Below, one piece after another: positions 1-11,235 of a DNA stretch of 64,000 nt (the first letter of the stretch is position 1; each line of letters starts with the position of its first letter). A program made the position numbers and the translations under genes. The notes beneath the pieces were generated by a model. That model was not told the DNA's origin and did not search any database. It saw nothing but the letters and a program-made list of their open reading frames with translations. The stretch comes from Stenotrophomonas sp. UBA2124 (GTDB taxonomy: Bacteria; Pseudomonadota; Gammaproteobacteria; Xanthomonadales; Xanthomonadaceae), in contig DCXY01000010.1 in the NCBI GenBank assembly GCA_002329155.1, forward strand, positions 47,811 to 111,810. Reading direction: 5' to 3'.

Positions 1-51
1 CGCAGCAGCACTGAGCACCACGCCCGATCAAGAATCAGGGCTGCATGACCT

Positions 52-190
52 GTAGCCCGGGTAAGCGCAGCGCACCCGGGAAGCTCTCGGCGCCTCGGCA
101 TCGGCAATAGCGACCCCGCCTTCTCAATCCCGGGACTCAACCTCTTCGTGTAAACCCATTCCCCGGGTGCGCTGCGCTTACCCGGGCTAC
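52..190. repeat. Inverted pair of GTAG-headed REP-like palindromes
   Basis: Two copies of a short palindrome face each other. At 52-80, GTAG is followed by the arm CCCGGGT, an 11-base loop rich in GC and the arm ACCCGGG. Positions 162-190 hold the exact reverse complement, ending in CTAC. The same unit recurs at 23304-23390 (again as a facing pair) and at 44967-44995 (single). GTAG-headed palindromes of this kind are known as REP elements in Stenotrophomonas and Xanthomonas. The pair lies just beyond the 3' end of cydC and could fold into one large cruciform or act as a transcript end. No gene is visible in positions 1-204. Confidence 0.8.
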
Positions 191-204
191 CCAAAACCGC
201 ACCT

Positions 205-1871
205 TCAGCCCTGCTCGGTGAGCCTGCCCTGCTGTAAGCGGTACTCGCGCTGCACCACGCCTTCGGGCAGGTAGCCGTGTGTGATCATCAGCAGGCTGCG
301 CTCACCCAGTGCGGCGGCAAGGTCGTTGAGCAGCGCATGCGCGGTGTCCACATCCAGGCCTTCGGTGGGTTCGTCCAGCACCATCAGCGGGGCCTTGCGC
401 AGCAGCGCACGCGCCAGTGCCAGCCGCCGCGCCTGGCCCGCCGACATGGTGGCGCCGTTCTCGCCCACCCACGCCTGCAGGCCACCCTGCTGCCGCGCCC
501 AGGCGCCCAGGCGCACCTGTTCGAGCACTTCCCACAGTTCATCGTCCGTGGCCTGCGGGCCGCCCAGGCGCAGGTTGTCGGCAATGCTGCCGGCAAACAC
601 CGGCGCGCCCTGCGGCAGCCACGCAATCTGCCGGTGCCAATCGGCCTGCGCGAACTGGCGCAGATCAATGCCGCCATAGCGCACCACTCCCTGCAGCGGA
701 TCCCATAGCCGCAGCAGCAGCGCGGACAATGTGGTTTTGCCGCAGCCACTGTCGCCACGTATGGCGATGCGCTCACCTGGCGCCAGGCGCAGGTCCACCC
801 CATCAAGCAATTGCCGGCTTTCGCCCGGCCAGGTGAACACCACCTGCTCGAAGCTGACCTCTGCCGCCGTCTGCGGTACCGCCATCGGCTGCGCGGGGTC
901 GTCCACCGCCGGCGCCTGCTCCACGATCTGTTCCAGCCGCTCGCCAGCCACCTTGGCCGACTGCAGCGCCTGCCATGCCAGGCCGCTGCCGGCGGCCACT
1001 TCCAGCAGTGCAACCGTCATGAACACCAGGGTGGCGGCCAACGGTGCACTCACACTGCCCGCCTCGAACGCCGCCAAGGCCAGCCACAGCATGGCCACCA
1101 GGCCCAAACCCGAGATGGCGGCGTGCAGCACGTTGCCCCCAATCAGGCGGCGGCGGCGCAGGCTGTCACTGCGCGCCAGCTGCCGCGCGGCCTCGTCCAC
1201 CCGCAGTGTCCACGCATCACTCGCATGCAGCGCGGTGAGGTCGGCCACGCCTTCCAGCCCCTCGAAAGCGATTGTGCGCAGCGTGGCGCGTTGCTGCGCG
1301 CGCAGGCTCTCGCCCGCTTCACCACGGCGGACCGCCAGCCATGGCACGCCCGCACCCACCAGCAGCGCCAGCACCAGCAGCAGCACCGCCGCCGGCCAAT
1401 GAATCACCACCGCAGCCACCACCGCCGCCAGCGCCATGGCAGCCAATGCCAGCAACGGGCCAACCGCGCGCACCATGCGCCCGTCCACCTCGCCGATATC
1501 GGTAACCAGCCGCGCCAGCAACTCGCCGGTACGGCTGCTGCCCAGCCGCGCCGGTGCCAGTGGCAGCGCACGGCGGAAGAACCACACGCGCAGGTCGCGG
1601 GCGATGCGCAGGGTGACATCGTGGCCCACCAGTTTCTCGAAATAGCGCGACACGATGCGCGCCATCGTCAGGCCACGGATGCCCGCCGAGGGCGAGAAGA
1701 AGTTGAAGCTGCGGGCCATGCCCGCCGCACCGGCCAATGCCGCGCCGGTAAGGAAACCACCAGACAAGCCGAGCAGGCTCACGCCCGCCAGCATGGTGGT
1801 GAACAGCAGCACCACGGACAACAGCAGCCGCCAGCGGTGGCGGCGGAATACGGAACGCATGCTCGGGCCGC

Positions 1872-1875
<4 letters not shown>
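205..1875 (-). CDS. cydC: Heterodimeric ABC exporter subunit CydC
   Basis: Half-transporter of the CydDC glutathione/cysteine exporter, which acts at the inner membrane and is needed for assembly of cytochrome bd. At 556 aa it has the usual family length. The N-terminal two thirds hold the six-helix membrane domain. The nucleotide-binding domain follows, with Walker A GDSGCGKTT near residue 375, the degenerate signature SAGQARR and Walker B LMVLDEPTEGLD. The start overlaps the stop of cydD as ATGA, so the two are translationally coupled. The divergent neighbour cydABX is the oxidase this exporter serves. Confidence 0.93.
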
Positions 1876-3599
<1,724 letters not shown>

Positions 3600-3695
3600 G
3601 ACCGACGACTCTGGTGAAGGAAATCTGCACGATTGTAAGCAAGCCTTGCCAGTCCTGCCCGTATTGCACGCTCATGGCCAAGTGCCAGTGAGACA

Positions 3696-3709
3696 TTGAT
3701 CCAGATCAA
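3696..3709. promoter_or_regulatory. FNR/Anr-type binding site between cydD and cydA
   Basis: The 14-mer TTGATCCAGATCAA is a perfect match to the consensus TTGAT-N4-ATCAA recognised by FNR/Anr oxygen sensors. It sits in the 200-bp divergent cydD/cydA intergenic region, about 90 bases from each start codon. A plausible -10-like CATAAA lies downstream at 3744-3749 on the cydA side. Oxygen-responsive control of cytochrome bd by FNR-family proteins is established in other proteobacteria; that it applies here is inference from the site. Confidence 0.8.
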
Positions 3710-3799
3710 GGCATTCAAATGTCTGAACATGGAGCATTTCCTGCATAAAAACCCCTTCTTTCCACCCATGACGCCCAATTCCCACGAGGTAGACAGGCC

Positions 3800-5377
3800 A
3801 TGATTGATTCAACAGTCGTAGAACTGTCGCGGTTGCAGTTCGCGCTGACCGCGATGTACCACTTCCTATTCGTCCCGCTCACATTGGGCCTGTCCTTCAT
3901 GATCGCGATCATGGAGAGCGTCTACGTGATGACCGGCAAGGACGTCTGGCGCCGCATGACCCTGTTCTGGGGCGTGCTGTTCGGCATCAACTTCGCCATG
4001 GGCGTGGGTACCGGCATCGTCATGGAGTTCCAGTTCGGCATGAACTGGTCCTACTACAGCCACTACGTGGGTGACATCTTCGGTGCGCCGCTGGCCATCG
4101 AGGGCCTGATGGCGTTCTTCCTTGAAGCCACCTTCATCGGCCTGTTCTTCTTCGGCTGGAACCGCCTGTCCAAGGTACAGCACCTCACGGTGACCTGGCT
4201 GATGGCGCTGGGCACCAACCTGTCGGCACTGTGGATCCTGATCGCCAATGGCTGGATGCAGAACCCGGTGGGTGCGGTGTTCAACCCGGAAACCATGCGC
4301 ATGGAAGTGGTGGATTTCATGGCCGTGCTGTTCAACCCGGTGGCACAGGCCAAGTTTGTGCACACGGTGTCGGCCGGCTACGTGACCGGCGCAGTGTTCG
4401 TGATGTCCATCAGCGCCTTCTTCATGCTGCGCAACCGGCACCAGGAAGTTGCCCGCCGCTCCTTTGCCGTGGCGGCCGCGTTCGGCCTGCTGTCCTCGCT
4501 GTCGGTGGTGGTGCTGGGTGACGAGAGCGGTTATGCCGCCAACGAGCACCAGAAGATGAAGCTGGCCGCGATCGAGGCCATGTGGGAAACCGAGCGTGCA
4601 CCGGCTGACTTCACCGCCTTCGGCATTCCCAACCAGAAAACCCACCAGAACGACTATTCGGTGAAGATCCCCTACCTGATGGGCCTGATCGCCACCCGTT
4701 CGCTGGACAAGCCGATCCCGGGCATCCTGGAACTGGTGGAGCGTGCCGAGCACCGCATCCGTGGTGGCCAGCTGGCCTACGGTGCGCTGGAGCGCATCCG
4801 AGCCAACAAGCAGGACACCGAAGCGCTGGAGATGTTCGACCGCCATTGGCAGGATCTCGGCCACGGCCTGCTGCTGAAGCGTTACCGCGAGGACATCCTC
4901 AACGCCACGCCAGAGGAAATCTCGCAGGCGGCGATGGACACGGTGCCCAGGGTGGCCCCGCTGTTCTGGACCTTCCGCATCATGGCGGGCTTGGGCTTCT
5001 ACCTCATCGCCTTCTTCGCGGTGGCCTTCTACTACTCCTGCCGCAACAACTTCCAGGACAAGCGCACGTTCCTGAAGATCGCGCTGTGGACGCTGCCGGC
5101 ACCGTGGATCGCCATTGAATGCGGCTGGTTCATCGCCGAGTACGGTCGCCAGCCGTGGGCGGTGGAAGGCGTGCTGCCTACCTTCTACGCTGCATCAGGC
5201 CTTGCCCTGCACCAGATCGTGATGACGCTGGCCGGCTTCACCGCGCTGTATACGGTGCTGCTGATCATCGAGGTCAAGCTCATGCTCAAGGCCATCCGCA
5301 AGGGTCCGGAGGAAATCCTGCCCTCGCTGCAGCAGCCCGCTTCCCACCACGCCGCGCCGGCCCCGGGCCAGGCATAA
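3800..5377 (+). CDS. cydA: Cytochrome bd ubiquinol oxidase subunit I
   Basis: Subunit I of the high-affinity quinol oxidase: it oxidises ubiquinol and carries haems b558, b595 and d in the inner membrane. The 525-aa length is typical. His21 in the AMYHFLF segment corresponds to the known N-terminal haem-ligand histidine. The conserved GRQPW motif is present near residue 450, and a long hydrophilic Q-loop follows the sixth helix (about residues 240-330). The start is preceded by a purine-rich GAGG. It heads cydABX, with only 15 bases to cydB. Confidence 0.96.
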   Translation: MIDSTVVELSRLQFALTAMYHFLFVPLTLGLSFMIAIMESVYVMTGKDVWRRMTLFWGVLFGINFAMGVGTGIVMEFQFGMNWSYYSHYVGDIFGAPLAIEGLMAFFLEATFIGLFFFGWNRLSKVQHLTVTWLMALGTNLSALWILIANGWMQNPVGAVFNPETMRMEVVDFMAVLFNPVAQAKFVHTVSAGYVTGAVFVMSISAFFMLRNRHQEVARRSFAVAAAFGLLSSLSVVVLGDESGYAANEHQKMKLAAIEAMWETERAPADFTAFGIPNQKTHQNDYSVKIPYLMGLIATRSLDKPIPGILELVERAEHRIRGGQLAYGALERIRANKQDTEALEMFDRHWQDLGHGLLLKRYREDILNATPEEISQAAMDTVPRVAPLFWTFRIMAGLGFYLIAFFAVAFYYSCRNNFQDKRTFLKIALWTLPAPWIAIECGWFIAEYGRQPWAVEGVLPTFYAASGLALHQIVMTLAGFTALYTVLLIIEVKLMLKAIRKGPEEILPSLQQPASHHAAPAPGQA

Positions 5378-5392
5378 GGCAGGAGAACACTC

Positions 5393-6544
5393 ATGGATTT
5401 CATTCTTCTGGACTACACGACACTGCGGGTGATCTGGTGGCTGCTGCTGGGCGTGCTGCTGATCGGTTTCGCGGTGATGGATGGCTTTGACCTCGGCGTC
5501 GGCACCCTGCTGCCGTTCGTGGCCAAGACCGACGAAGAGCGCCGCCTGGTGATCAACACCATCGGCCCGGTATGGGAAGGCAACCAGGTATGGCTGGTGC
5601 TCGGTGGCGGCGCGATCTTCGCCGCCTGGCCGCCGCTGTATGCCGTGAGCTTCTCCGGCTTCTATCTGGCGATGTTCGTCATCCTGTTCGCGCTGATCCT
5701 GCGCCCGGTGGGTTTCAAGTACCGCGGCAAGATGCCGAGCCAGCGCTGGCGCGACAACTGGGACCGCGCACTGTTCATCGGTGGCTTCGTGCCGGCGCTG
5801 ATCATGGGCGTGGCCGTCGGCAACGTCGTGCTCGGCGTGCCGTACCACTTCGATGACAGCCAGCGCGTCTGGTACACGGGCTCGTTCTTCGGCCTGCTGA
5901 CGCCGTTCGCCCTGCTCGCCGGCCTGCTCAGCGTGGCCATGCTGGTCGCGCACGGTGCCGCCATGCTGGTCATCAAGACCGACGGCCCGGTGGCCGAGCG
6001 TTCGGCCCGCTACGGCAGCATCGCCGCCATCGTCAGCTTCGTGCTGTTCGCCGCTGCCGGCGCCTGGGTGGCCTTCGGCCTGCCCGGCTACGCCGTCACC
6101 TCGCAGGTGGTCACCGATGGCGCCAGCAACCCGCTGCTGAAGACCGCCGAGTTCACCGCCGCCGGTGGCTGGCTGCACAACTACAGCACCATGCCGGCAA
6201 CGATCCTCGCGCCGGTCGCGGGCCTGCTGGGCGCACTGGCAAGCGCGGTGCTGCTGCGTGCACGTCGTGGCGGCCTGGCGTTCATCGCCTCGGGCCTGTC
6301 CATCGCCGGCATCATCTTCACCGTCGGCTTCGCCATCTTCCCGTTCCTGCTTCCCTCCTCCAGCCAGCCCGGCTCCAGCCTGACGCTGTGGGACGCCTCC
6401 TCCAGCCACCTGACCCTGTGGATCATGCTGCTGGCCACGGCGATCTTCCTGCCGATCATCATCGCCTACACCACCTGGGTGTACCGCGTGCTGAAGGGCA
6501 AGACCACGCTGGAAGAAATGGGCGACAACCCGAACGCGTACTGA
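5393..6544 (+). CDS. cydB: Cytochrome bd ubiquinol oxidase subunit II
   Basis: Subunit II of cytochrome bd, structurally supporting the haems of CydA. It is 383 aa with about eight hydrophobic segments and the early motif DGFDLGVGTLLPF typical of CydB. The start has an AGGAG ribosome-binding site seven bases upstream. It lies directly between cydA and the small cydX gene in one transcription unit. Confidence 0.96.
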   Translation: MDFILLDYTTLRVIWWLLLGVLLIGFAVMDGFDLGVGTLLPFVAKTDEERRLVINTIGPVWEGNQVWLVLGGGAIFAAWPPLYAVSFSGFYLAMFVILFALILRPVGFKYRGKMPSQRWRDNWDRALFIGGFVPALIMGVAVGNVVLGVPYHFDDSQRVWYTGSFFGLLTPFALLAGLLSVAMLVAHGAAMLVIKTDGPVAERSARYGSIAAIVSFVLFAAAGAWVAFGLPGYAVTSQVVTDGASNPLLKTAEFTAAGGWLHNYSTMPATILAPVAGLLGALASAVLLRARRGGLAFIASGLSIAGIIFTVGFAIFPFLLPSSSQPGSSLTLWDASSSHLTLWIMLLATAIFLPIIIAYTTWVYRVLKGKTTLEEMGDNPNAY

Positions 6545-6576
6545 CCTACCCACGAATTGCATCAAGGAGTCATCCC

Positions 6577-6687
6577 ATGTGGTATTTCGCCTGGATTCTC
6601 GGCGCCGGCCTCGCCTCCACCGTGGCCATCCTCAACGGCATGTGGTTTGAAGCCCGCGAGGCACGCAAGGCTGAAGCGAAGCGTTAA
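6577..6687 (+). CDS. cydX: Cytochrome bd small subunit CydX
   Basis: A 36-aa single-span membrane protein beginning MWYFAWILG, the signature N-terminus of CydX/YbgT, with a charged Ala/Glu/Lys-rich tail. CydX is known to stabilise the CydAB haems. The start is fixed by an AAGGAG ribosome-binding site eight bases upstream. It lies 32 bases after cydB and closes the operon. An 8-bp hairpin (6713-6720 with 6734-6741) follows, but it lacks a T-run and its role is unclear. Confidence 0.93.
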   Translation: MWYFAWILGAGLASTVAILNGMWFEAREARKAEAKR

Positions 6688-6747
6688 AAAAGCGCCTTCA
6701 GGTATTGTCAGAAGCCCGGACTGAGCGTATCTTTCCGGGCTCCTTCA

Positions 6748-6824
<77 letters not shown>

Positions 6825-6837
6825 GAAGGTCATGTCG

Positions 6838-6872
6838 AAGCCTGGGAAACGGCGACGTTTTCCGGGCTTTTT
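6838..6872 (+). terminator. Rho-independent terminator after first tRNA-Pro
   Basis: A 13-base-pair imperfect stem with G-T wobbles (6838-6850 with 6857-6869), a short GC loop and a trailing T-run. It lies 14 bases after the tRNA's CCA. Confidence 0.8.
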
Positions 6873-6985
6873 CATGCAACAAGGCCGCCCTGCCATGCGG
6901 CCCCGCGCCAGCTCCTTCCGGAGCCGGCATCCGGGAAAAATGGCTTGCAGGAACGCAGGATCGCCGCTATCATAGGCGGCTCCTT

Positions 6986-7062
<77 letters not shown>

Positions 7063-7071
7063 ATTCAACAG

Positions 7072-7098
7072 AAGCCGGCCTTGGGCCGGCTTTTGTTT
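7072..7098 (+). terminator. Rho-independent terminator after second tRNA-Pro
   Basis: Perfect 9-bp stem AAGCCGGCC / GGCCGGCTT with a three-base loop, followed by TTTTGTTTT. It is ten bases past the second tRNA. Confidence 0.88.
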
Positions 7099-7145
7099 TA
7101 GGCGGGTTCCTGCAGTACACCGCGACCCGCATTGCTGGAGTCGCC

Positions 7146-8357
7146 ATGTCTTCGCCTTCATCTTCCCCGGTCGCCTCGCCTCTGCTGCGGGGGCGCCTGC
7201 TCGCCTTTGCCGCCATCGTGCTGGTCGCGGCCAACCTGCGCAGTGCCGTCACATCGCTGACCCCGCTGCTGGACCGGCTGGGACATGTCTTCGACTTCGG
7301 CAGCACCATGACCGGCGTGCTGGGCATGATGCCTACCGCCGCCTTCGCCCTGTTCGGGCTGGCCACGCCGCGCATCACGCGCGCCATCGGTCTGGAACGC
7401 ACCGCCGTGCTGACCATGGCTCTGGCCACCATCGGCCTGCTGCTGCGCGCGTTCTCCGGCAACGTCGGCATGCTGATGCTTGGCTCGGCCATCGCATTGG
7501 CCGGCATGGGCATCGGCAACGTGGTGGTGCCGCCGCTGGTGAAGCGATACTTCGCTGACCGTGTCGGCACGTTGAGCACCATCTACATCACCGTGCTGCA
7601 GGCCGGCACCATGATTCCCGCGCTGCTGGCGGTGCCGGTGGCCGATGCCTATGACTGGCGCATCTCGCTGGGCATGTGGTCGCTGCTTTCACTGGCGGCG
7701 ATGCTGCCATGGCTGCTGCTGGCCAAGCAAACGCCGCGCCCCGAAGCCAGCATGGCTACCACGCACGCCGCAGGCCGGGTCTGGAAGACCTCGCTGGGCT
7801 GGGGCATGGCGCTGATGTTCGGCATGACCTCGCTGGGCACCTATTCGTTGTTCACCTGGCTACCCAAGGTGATGGTCGAGGCCGGTGCCAGCGAAACCTT
7901 TGGTGGCGTGATGGTGGCCGTGTACTCGGCCATCGGCCTGCTGCCGTCGCTGCTGGTGCCCGCGCTGGCGGTACGCATGCGCAACCCATTCCCCATTGCA
8001 CTGCTGGTGCTGGTGCTGAACCTGGTCGCGTTTGCCGGCCTGCTGTGGGCGCCGATGAAGGCGCCGCTGCTGTGGGCGGTGATCGCAGGGCTTGGCCCGT
8101 CCACCTTCCCGCTGGGCCTGACCCTGATCAACCTGCGCACGCGCACCCAGGGCGGCTCGGCGGCATTGAGCGGCTTCATGCAGGGTGTGGGCTACAGCCT
8201 GGCCAGCCTGGGCCCGCTGCTGTTCGGCTGGCTGCATGGCCTCAGCGGCGGCTGGGGCGCGTCGTTCGCCTTCCTCGCCTTCTGTTCGCTGGTGCTCACC
8301 ACCGGTGCGTGGTTTGCCTGCAAGCCGCAGCTGCTGGAAGACATCTGGCACAAGTAA
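7146..8357 (+). CDS. MFS transporter, CynX/NimT type
   Basis: A 403-aa inner-membrane carrier with about twelve hydrophobic segments. The N-terminal pattern, with ANLRSAVTSLTPLL in helix 1 and FGLATPRITRAIG after helix 2, matches the CynX/NimT (cyanate/nitroimidazole resistance) branch of the major facilitator superfamily. The substrate cannot be read from the sequence, and no cyanase gene is nearby. It stands alone between the tRNA genes and the convergent proA. Confidence 0.8.
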   Translation: MSSPSSSPVASPLLRGRLLAFAAIVLVAANLRSAVTSLTPLLDRLGHVFDFGSTMTGVLGMMPTAAFALFGLATPRITRAIGLERTAVLTMALATIGLLLRAFSGNVGMLMLGSAIALAGMGIGNVVVPPLVKRYFADRVGTLSTIYITVLQAGTMIPALLAVPVADAYDWRISLGMWSLLSLAAMLPWLLLAKQTPRPEASMATTHAAGRVWKTSLGWGMALMFGMTSLGTYSLFTWLPKVMVEAGASETFGGVMVAVYSAIGLLPSLLVPALAVRMRNPFPIALLVLVLNLVAFAGLLWAPMKAPLLWAVIAGLGPSTFPLGLTLINLRTRTQGGSAALSGFMQGVGYSLASLGPLLFGWLHGLSGGWGASFAFLAFCSLVLTTGAWFACKPQLLEDIWHK

Positions 8358-8405
8358 CGGCGCTGCGGGAAGGCGTGGCGCCGCACCGTTCCCGCATGCC
8401 GGCTG

Positions 8406-9653
8406 TTAGTGGCGTATCTGGCCTTCGCCACGCACCACGAAACGCTCCACGGTGAGCGCCTCCAACCCCATCGGGCCATACGAATGCAGGCGTGTGGTGG
8501 AGATGCCTATCTCCGCGCCCAGGCCCAGCTCACCGCCATCAGAAAAGCGCGACGAGGCGTTGACCATCACCACCGCCGAGCGCAGTGCATGCACGAAGGC
8601 ATCGGCATGCTCGGTGTTGCCGGTGGCGATGACTTCGGTGTGGTCGGAGGTATGCCGCTGGATATGGGTGATGGCTGCATCCAGGCTGGGCACCACGCCG
8701 ATGGCCAGGATCAGGTCGAGGTACTCGGCGGCATAGTCCTCATCGGTGGCGGGCAGCACATCGGGCACCAGCGCCTGCGTGGCCGCATCGCCGCGCAGCT
8801 CCACGCCGCGTTCGCGCAACGCGGCTGCCGCCAAGGGCAGGAATCGCGGCGCGATGGCTTCATGGACCAACAGCGTCTCCAGCGAATTGCAGGCTGCAGG
8901 CCGTGAGGCCTTGCCATCGACCAGCAGGCCCAGCGCCAGTTCGATGTCGGCGCTGTCGTCCACGTACAGGTGGCACACGCCCTTGTAGTGCTTGATGACC
9001 GGCACGCGCGCATGCTCGGCGACAAAGCGGATCAAGCCCTCACCACCGCGCGGAATGGCCAGATCGATGATGTCGTTGAGCTGCAGCAGCGCCAGCATGG
9101 TTTCGCGGCGCAGGTCTTCCACCAGCGTGAGGGCCGCATCCGGCAGGCCGGCCTCGCGCAATGCGCGCTTCAGGCTTGCCGCAATGGCGGTATTGGAATG
9201 GATGGCCTCCGAGCCGCCACGCAGGATCACGCCATTGCCTGCCTTGATGCACAGCGCGGCGGCATCGGCGGTCACGTTGGGCCGCGCCTCGTAGATCATC
9301 GCGATCACACCCAGCGGCACGCGCACCTTCTGCACGCGGATGCCATTCGGTCGCACGTAGTCGCGCGTGACTTCGCCTACCGGGTCCGGCAGCGCGGCGA
9401 CCTCGCGCAGTGCATTGGCGACACCGGCCAGACGTGCCGGGTTCAGCGCAAGCCTATCCAGCATCGCCGCACCCACGCCCTTGTCGCGCGCGGCCTGCAG
9501 GTCCTTGTCGTTGGCAGCAAGAATGCCGGCTGCGTCCGCATCCAGCGCATCGGCCATCGCCATCAGCAGCGCGCTGCGCGCCTGCGTGGAAAGCCGCCCC
9601 AACTGCTGCGCGGCGTCGCGGCACTGCAGTGCCAGCGTGCGGATATCACTCAT
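8406..9653 (-). CDS. proA: Gamma-glutamyl phosphate reductase
   Basis: Catalyses the NADPH-dependent reduction of L-glutamyl-5-phosphate to glutamate-5-semialdehyde, the second step of proline synthesis, in the cytosol. It is 415 aa, the usual length, with an ALDH fold. The catalytic cysteine lies in the segment SRPAACNSLETLLVHE (about residue 255). It follows proB by 33 bases on the same strand and is the last gene of the arginine-proline run. Confidence 0.95.
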   Translation of the reverse strand: MSDIRTLALQCRDAAQQLGRLSTQARSALLMAMADALDADAAGILAANDKDLQAARDKGVGAAMLDRLALNPARLAGVANALREVAALPDPVGEVTRDYVRPNGIRVQKVRVPLGVIAMIYEARPNVTADAAALCIKAGNGVILRGGSEAIHSNTAIAASLKRALREAGLPDAALTLVEDLRRETMLALLQLNDIIDLAIPRGGEGLIRFVAEHARVPVIKHYKGVCHLYVDDSADIELALGLLVDGKASRPAACNSLETLLVHEAIAPRFLPLAAAALRERGVELRGDAATQALVPDVLPATDEDYAAEYLDLILAIGVVPSLDAAITHIQRHTSDHTEVIATGNTEHADAFVHALRSAVVMVNASSRFSDGGELGLGAEIGISTTRLHSYGPMGLEALTVERFVVRGEGQIRH

Positions 9654-9686
9654 GATCGGCCCCCCTCAAGATTCCGGAAGAAACGC

Positions 9687-10838
9687 TCACAGCAGCACCA
9701 TGTCATCACGGTGCACCACGTTGCCGCCGTAGTTGTAGCCGAGGATGCTTTCTATCTCGCGGGTGTGATGCTGGCTGATGCGGCGGATGTCCAGCGCCGA
9801 GTACTGGCTCACGCCACGCGCGATGCATTGCTGGCCCTGCCCGTCGAACATGCGCACCTCCACCATGTCGCCACGGCGGAACTCGCCCTCCGCGCCAAGC
9901 ACGCCGCCCGGCAGCAGCGAAGCGCCCTTCTCGCGCAGGGCACGCGCCGCACCGGCATCCACCAGGATCGCGCCCGGCTCCACCGGCGCATGCCGCAGCC
10001 AGTACTTGCGCGCGGCGATACGCGACTGGCCCGCATGCAGGCGCGTGCCACGCAGGCGCCCCTGCGCAAGGCCGCGCACCACATCGCCATCACGGCCGTT
10101 GAACAGATAGGTATCGATGCCTGCGGCGCCAGCCTTCGCAGCGGCCTGCAGCTTGGTGTGCATGCCGCCGGTGCCGGCCGCGCTGCCGCTGCCACCGGCC
10201 ATCGCCAGTACCTCAGGCGTCAGCGCGGTGACTTCGTTGATCGGCTGCGCCTGCGGGTTGCTGCGCGGGTCGGCGGTATACAGGCCATCAATATCAGTGG
10301 CGATGAACAGTGCATCAGCATCGACCAGCGCGGCCACGATGGCGGCGAGATTGTCGTTGTCGCCCAGTTTGAGTTCGTCCACTGAAACCGTGTCGTTCTC
10401 GTTGACCACCGGCAGCGTGCCCAGCGCCAGCAGCGCATTGAGCGTGGCGCGGGCATTGAGGTAACGGCGGCGGTTGCGCAGGTCGTCATGGGTGAGCAGC
10501 ACCTGCGCCACCGGGCGCTCGAAAAATCGCTGCCACAACCCGATCAGCTGCGCCTGCCCCAATGCGGCCAGCGCCTGCCGCGCCGCCATCGCCGCGCCGG
10601 CTTCGGCCACCTTGGGCACGATGGCGCGGCCAGCGGCCACCGCACCCGAAGACACGATGACCACCTCGCGCCCGGCCTGCACATTGGCCGAGACGAACTG
10701 CGCCAGCCCAAGCGCGGAGCGCGGCGTGAGGCCGCCACCCTCGGCGGCGAGCAGGCTGCTGCCCACCTTGAGCACGGCGCGCTTCCATTGCGGCAATACC
10801 TGTTCGGTGAAGGGTGAGGCGTGCACGGAGGTGTTCAT
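9687..10838 (-). CDS. proB: Glutamate 5-kinase with PUA domain
   Basis: Phosphorylates L-glutamate to glutamyl-5-phosphate, the committed and normally proline-inhibited step of proline synthesis. The 383-aa protein has an N-terminal amino-acid-kinase domain starting AVLKVGSSLL, with VVSSGAVAAGR and the nucleotide-site segment NENDTVSVDELKLGDND. A C-terminal PUA domain follows from about residue 285. It starts four bases after the small YciI-family gene, so it is probably co-transcribed with the arginine genes. Confidence 0.95.
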   Translation of the reverse strand: MNTSVHASPFTEQVLPQWKRAVLKVGSSLLAAEGGGLTPRSALGLAQFVSANVQAGREVVIVSSGAVAAGRAIVPKVAEAGAAMAARQALAALGQAQLIGLWQRFFERPVAQVLLTHDDLRNRRRYLNARATLNALLALGTLPVVNENDTVSVDELKLGDNDNLAAIVAALVDADALFIATDIDGLYTADPRSNPQAQPINEVTALTPEVLAMAGGSGSAAGTGGMHTKLQAAAKAGAAGIDTYLFNGRDGDVVRGLAQGRLRGTRLHAGQSRIAARKYWLRHAPVEPGAILVDAGAARALREKGASLLPGGVLGAEGEFRRGDMVEVRMFDGQGQQCIARGVSQYSALDIRRISQHHTREIESILGYNYGGNVVHRDDMVLL

Positions 10839-10842
10839 GGGG

Positions 10843-11100
10843 TCAGCGTGTATTCCATTCGTGGACGGTGAGTTCGGAGCTGTCCATCAGCACCAGCGGA
10901 TCGCGCGCGACGATGGCCTTCGCCTCGTCCAGGTCTGCCACGTTCTTCAGCACATAGGCACCACCGCTGCCATCGCTGAAGCCGCCGGTCAGGTGCAGCC
11001 TTCCCTCGGCGGCGAGCCCGTCAAGAAAGGCCTTGTGCGGCACCACTGCATCGGCGTTGAACACAGGTTTGCGCATCGCCATCACCAGATACATCTTCAT
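10843..11100 (-). CDS. YciI-family small protein
   Basis: An 85-aa protein of the YciI/dimeric alpha-beta-barrel type: MKMYLVMAMR strand, a conserved HKAFLDGLAAEGRL helix region and GGAYVLKNVADLDEA. The family includes proteins of unknown function and a few dehalogenase-like enzymes. The start at 11100 is chosen because AGGGAGA lies six bases upstream; a longer in-frame extension to 11190 lacks this signal. It sits between argH and proB in the arginine-proline operon, but a link to either pathway is only contextual. Confidence 0.75.
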   Translation of the reverse strand: MKMYLVMAMRKPVFNADAVVPHKAFLDGLAAEGRLHLTGGFSDGSGGAYVLKNVADLDEAKAIVARDPLVLMDSSELTVHEWNTR

Positions 11101-11235
11101 CAGATCTCCCTTGCCGCACATCACAGCACGCCGCTGTGGCCATGTCGCGTTTGTTTGCAGGTGGAACTTCATGCGATACCGGCAAAGCACCGCCTTGATA
11201 CGTCACGGGCGCCAAAGGCGCCCGCGTGTTCCACA

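Noticed and set aside
6713..6741. Terminator of cydX
   Set aside because: An 8-bp stem exists, but the loop has 13 bases and no T-run follows, so it was not listed as a terminator.
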